DNA of 34,317 nt from the NCBI GenBank assembly GCA_013331265.1, contig DUGS01000155.1, forward strand, positions 26,094 through 60,410, read 5' to 3'. Shown here one piece after another: positions 33,139 through 34,317 of this stretch (position 1 is the first letter of the stretch; each line of letters begins with the position of its first letter). A program made the translations under genes and the position numbers. The notes below the pieces were generated by a model. That model was not told where the DNA came from. It did not search any database and worked only from the letters and a program-made list of their open reading frames with translations. Source of the stretch: Methanosarcina sp. (GTDB lineage: Archaea > Halobacteriota > Methanosarcinia > Methanosarcinales > Methanosarcinaceae).

Positions 33139-34311
33139 ATGAAATATATTTACCAGGACTCTACGGAACTGCCTGTACAGAGGGATTTCATTGAGGATCT
33201 GAAATCATTCATAGATATAACTGCTAAGGTAATTCCTCTGGAGAATTCTATCATAGAACTAAAGTGTAAAAACAAAGAAGAGCTCCATAAATTAAACAAT
33301 AGAATTATGGGAATGAACCTTTTTGAGGAAAAACTCAGAATACTGGTTAAGAAATTAGAAAGGGACATAGGCGCTGAGGATTTGGCATCCTGTACTGATG
33401 CAATCCTTACCACTTGCAGTGAAAATCTGGGGCGAAAGCGTGAAATTCTCGATATTGAATCCAGAAAAGTCGAAAGTGGAGCCGCTCAGGAGTACCAAAA
33501 AATAGAGGTCAAGGTCCTTGAGGCCCTCACACCATTTTTGATCTCGGGGATATATGGAGCAGAAAAAAGGTTTGAGCTTTCCAGCAGTACGAACGAAGTT
33601 TCAGGGGTAATGGAAGGTTCGATTTCAGGCGTTCAGTACTATTATAGGCTCTGGTTTGCAGAAGAGCCTCTAACAGTAGACAGACTTATTGGAAACTTTA
33701 GCCTGCCAGGCTGGACAAAAGCAGGAATTCTGCGAAAAGAAGAGAAAATCAAAATGCAGGACCTCTCAGATTATTTAGTAACCTCCCTTGAATATGACAG
33801 CGAAAAAAATGTTCGTATTATTCTTGAAAATAAAAAATCAAACCGGAAGTTCAGGATAGAAGGCGGAGGGCTCAATTACTTCGTGTATGAAGACGAGAAA
33901 GAAATTACTGCCGACAAAGAGCTTGGAGCTCGCATTGACATCTCAGTTCTCGCTAAGATTCCGGAAATGGTTCAGAATTATCTCAGGACAAACATCCGAA
34001 CCTATTCCCTTTCAAAAGTTCTGCTTGATGAAGAGGATGCAGTATCTACAAACCAGGTTTTTGACTGTCTGAAAGTAGTTGCCGAACAGTACGGCGTGAT
34101 CGTTAATGAATGCCTGGCAAAAGGTCATAATAAAGAAGAAATTACTATCAAAATGGAAAAGGCCGACGGAACAAGAACCGAGAAATATATTTCTAAAGCT
34201 GAAATGTACGCACAGCTTTCAGATATCGGCAGCGAAGGCGTTGAAATTGCAGAAATACTCGGCATGAACAGCAGAACTCAGATTAAGGACAGCAAATACC
34301 TGATTGTCTAA
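33139..34311 (+). CDS. Uncharacterised protein
   Basis: A 390-residue soluble protein with no recognised domain. Residues 1-130 are mainly helical and charged (KNKEELHKLNNRIMGMN, VKKLERDIGAEDLASC). A middle beta-rich part follows (about 150-250, SSSTNEVSGVMEGSISGVQYYYRLWF), and then a helical C-terminus ending in EIAEILGMNSRTQIKDSKYLIV. There is no signal peptide or membrane helix. Three central cysteines in SCTDAILTTCSEN are not in a familiar motif. ATG at 33139 has AGGGTG about six bases upstream; a GTG at 33130 in frame is less likely. It stands alone downstream of the tyrS terminator. The gene is complete, since its stop is inside the window. Confidence 0.7.
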   Translation: MKYIYQDSTELPVQRDFIEDLKSFIDITAKVIPLENSIIELKCKNKEELHKLNNRIMGMNLFEEKLRILVKKLERDIGAEDLASCTDAILTTCSENLGRKREILDIESRKVESGAAQEYQKIEVKVLEALTPFLISGIYGAEKRFELSSSTNEVSGVMEGSISGVQYYYRLWFAEEPLTVDRLIGNFSLPGWTKAGILRKEEKIKMQDLSDYLVTSLEYDSEKNVRIILENKKSNRKFRIEGGGLNYFVYEDEKEITADKELGARIDISVLAKIPEMVQNYLRTNIRTYSLSKVLLDEEDAVSTNQVFDCLKVVAEQYGVIVNECLAKGHNKEEITIKMEKADGTRTEKYISKAEMYAQLSDIGSEGVEIAEILGMNSRTQIKDSKYLIV

Positions 34312-34317
34312 TTTTTT

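Overview
The window looks like chromosomal DNA from a Methanosarcina (Euryarchaeota, Methanosarcinales). The grounds are an archaeal replication and repair set (MCM, RfcS, RecJ-like GAN nuclease, a histone-fold protein), a two-subunit pyruvate carboxylase followed by biotin ligase, a cupin-type glucose-6-phosphate isomerase, an archaeal diadenylate cyclase (DacZ), an HTH-less NrpR, a DUF1699 protein and an S-layer-like membrane-anchored protein. Genes are separated by long AT-rich spacers with TATA-like boxes, and many starts have GGAGG/GGTGA-type ribosome sites. The Thg1 orthologue has no in-frame UAG, which argues against M. acetivorans itself. No rRNA, tRNA, CRISPR array or intact transposon was found.

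Positions 1-3,790 form an accessory segment. A gene start leaves the window on the left. A long AT-rich spacer follows, with three AAAATGAG repeats. Next come a tightly coupled DUF262 (ParB/GmrSD-like) gene and a HEPN gene carrying an R-x4-H motif, then a separate gene resembling nucleotide-modification-associated (Nmad2-like) proteins. This segment is visibly more AT-rich than the core genes and is the best candidate for a little-described defence or conflict system.

Positions 3,790-9,840 hold a rubredoxin-less rubrerythrin, a SPOUT-class TrmJ-like RNA methyltransferase, the replicative helicase MCM, a DUF424 protein and a pair of coiled-coil proteins (the second COG1340-like). Positions 10,039-14,966 on the minus strand carry pycB, pycA, birA and an S-layer-domain-like protein; the ligase there would biotinylate PycB of the same cluster. 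Positions 15,435-20,008 carry a Cys-rich SAM methyltransferase, an archaeal histone, a decayed or pyrrolysine-containing ferredoxin, a COG2426 membrane protein, RfcS and ThpR.

Positions 20,442-22,224 carry dacZ and a DUF1614 membrane protein. About 1.2 kb without a recognisable gene follows, containing a nested palindrome and CCCTAAA-like repeats, then DUF1699. Positions 24,384-26,331 are an overlapping nuclease pair (a PD-(D/E)XK Holliday-resolvase-like protein and GAN). The right part carries nrpRII, pgi, an RNase H-like exonuclease, mdh, a PRC-barrel protein, thg1, tyrS and a large uncharacterised protein.

The observations most worth a second look are the DUF262-HEPN pair, a 54-codon ferredoxin frame with an internal TAG behind a strong ribosome site (17203-17367, minus), the nested palindrome at 22393-22457 and the GAN-nuclease operon.
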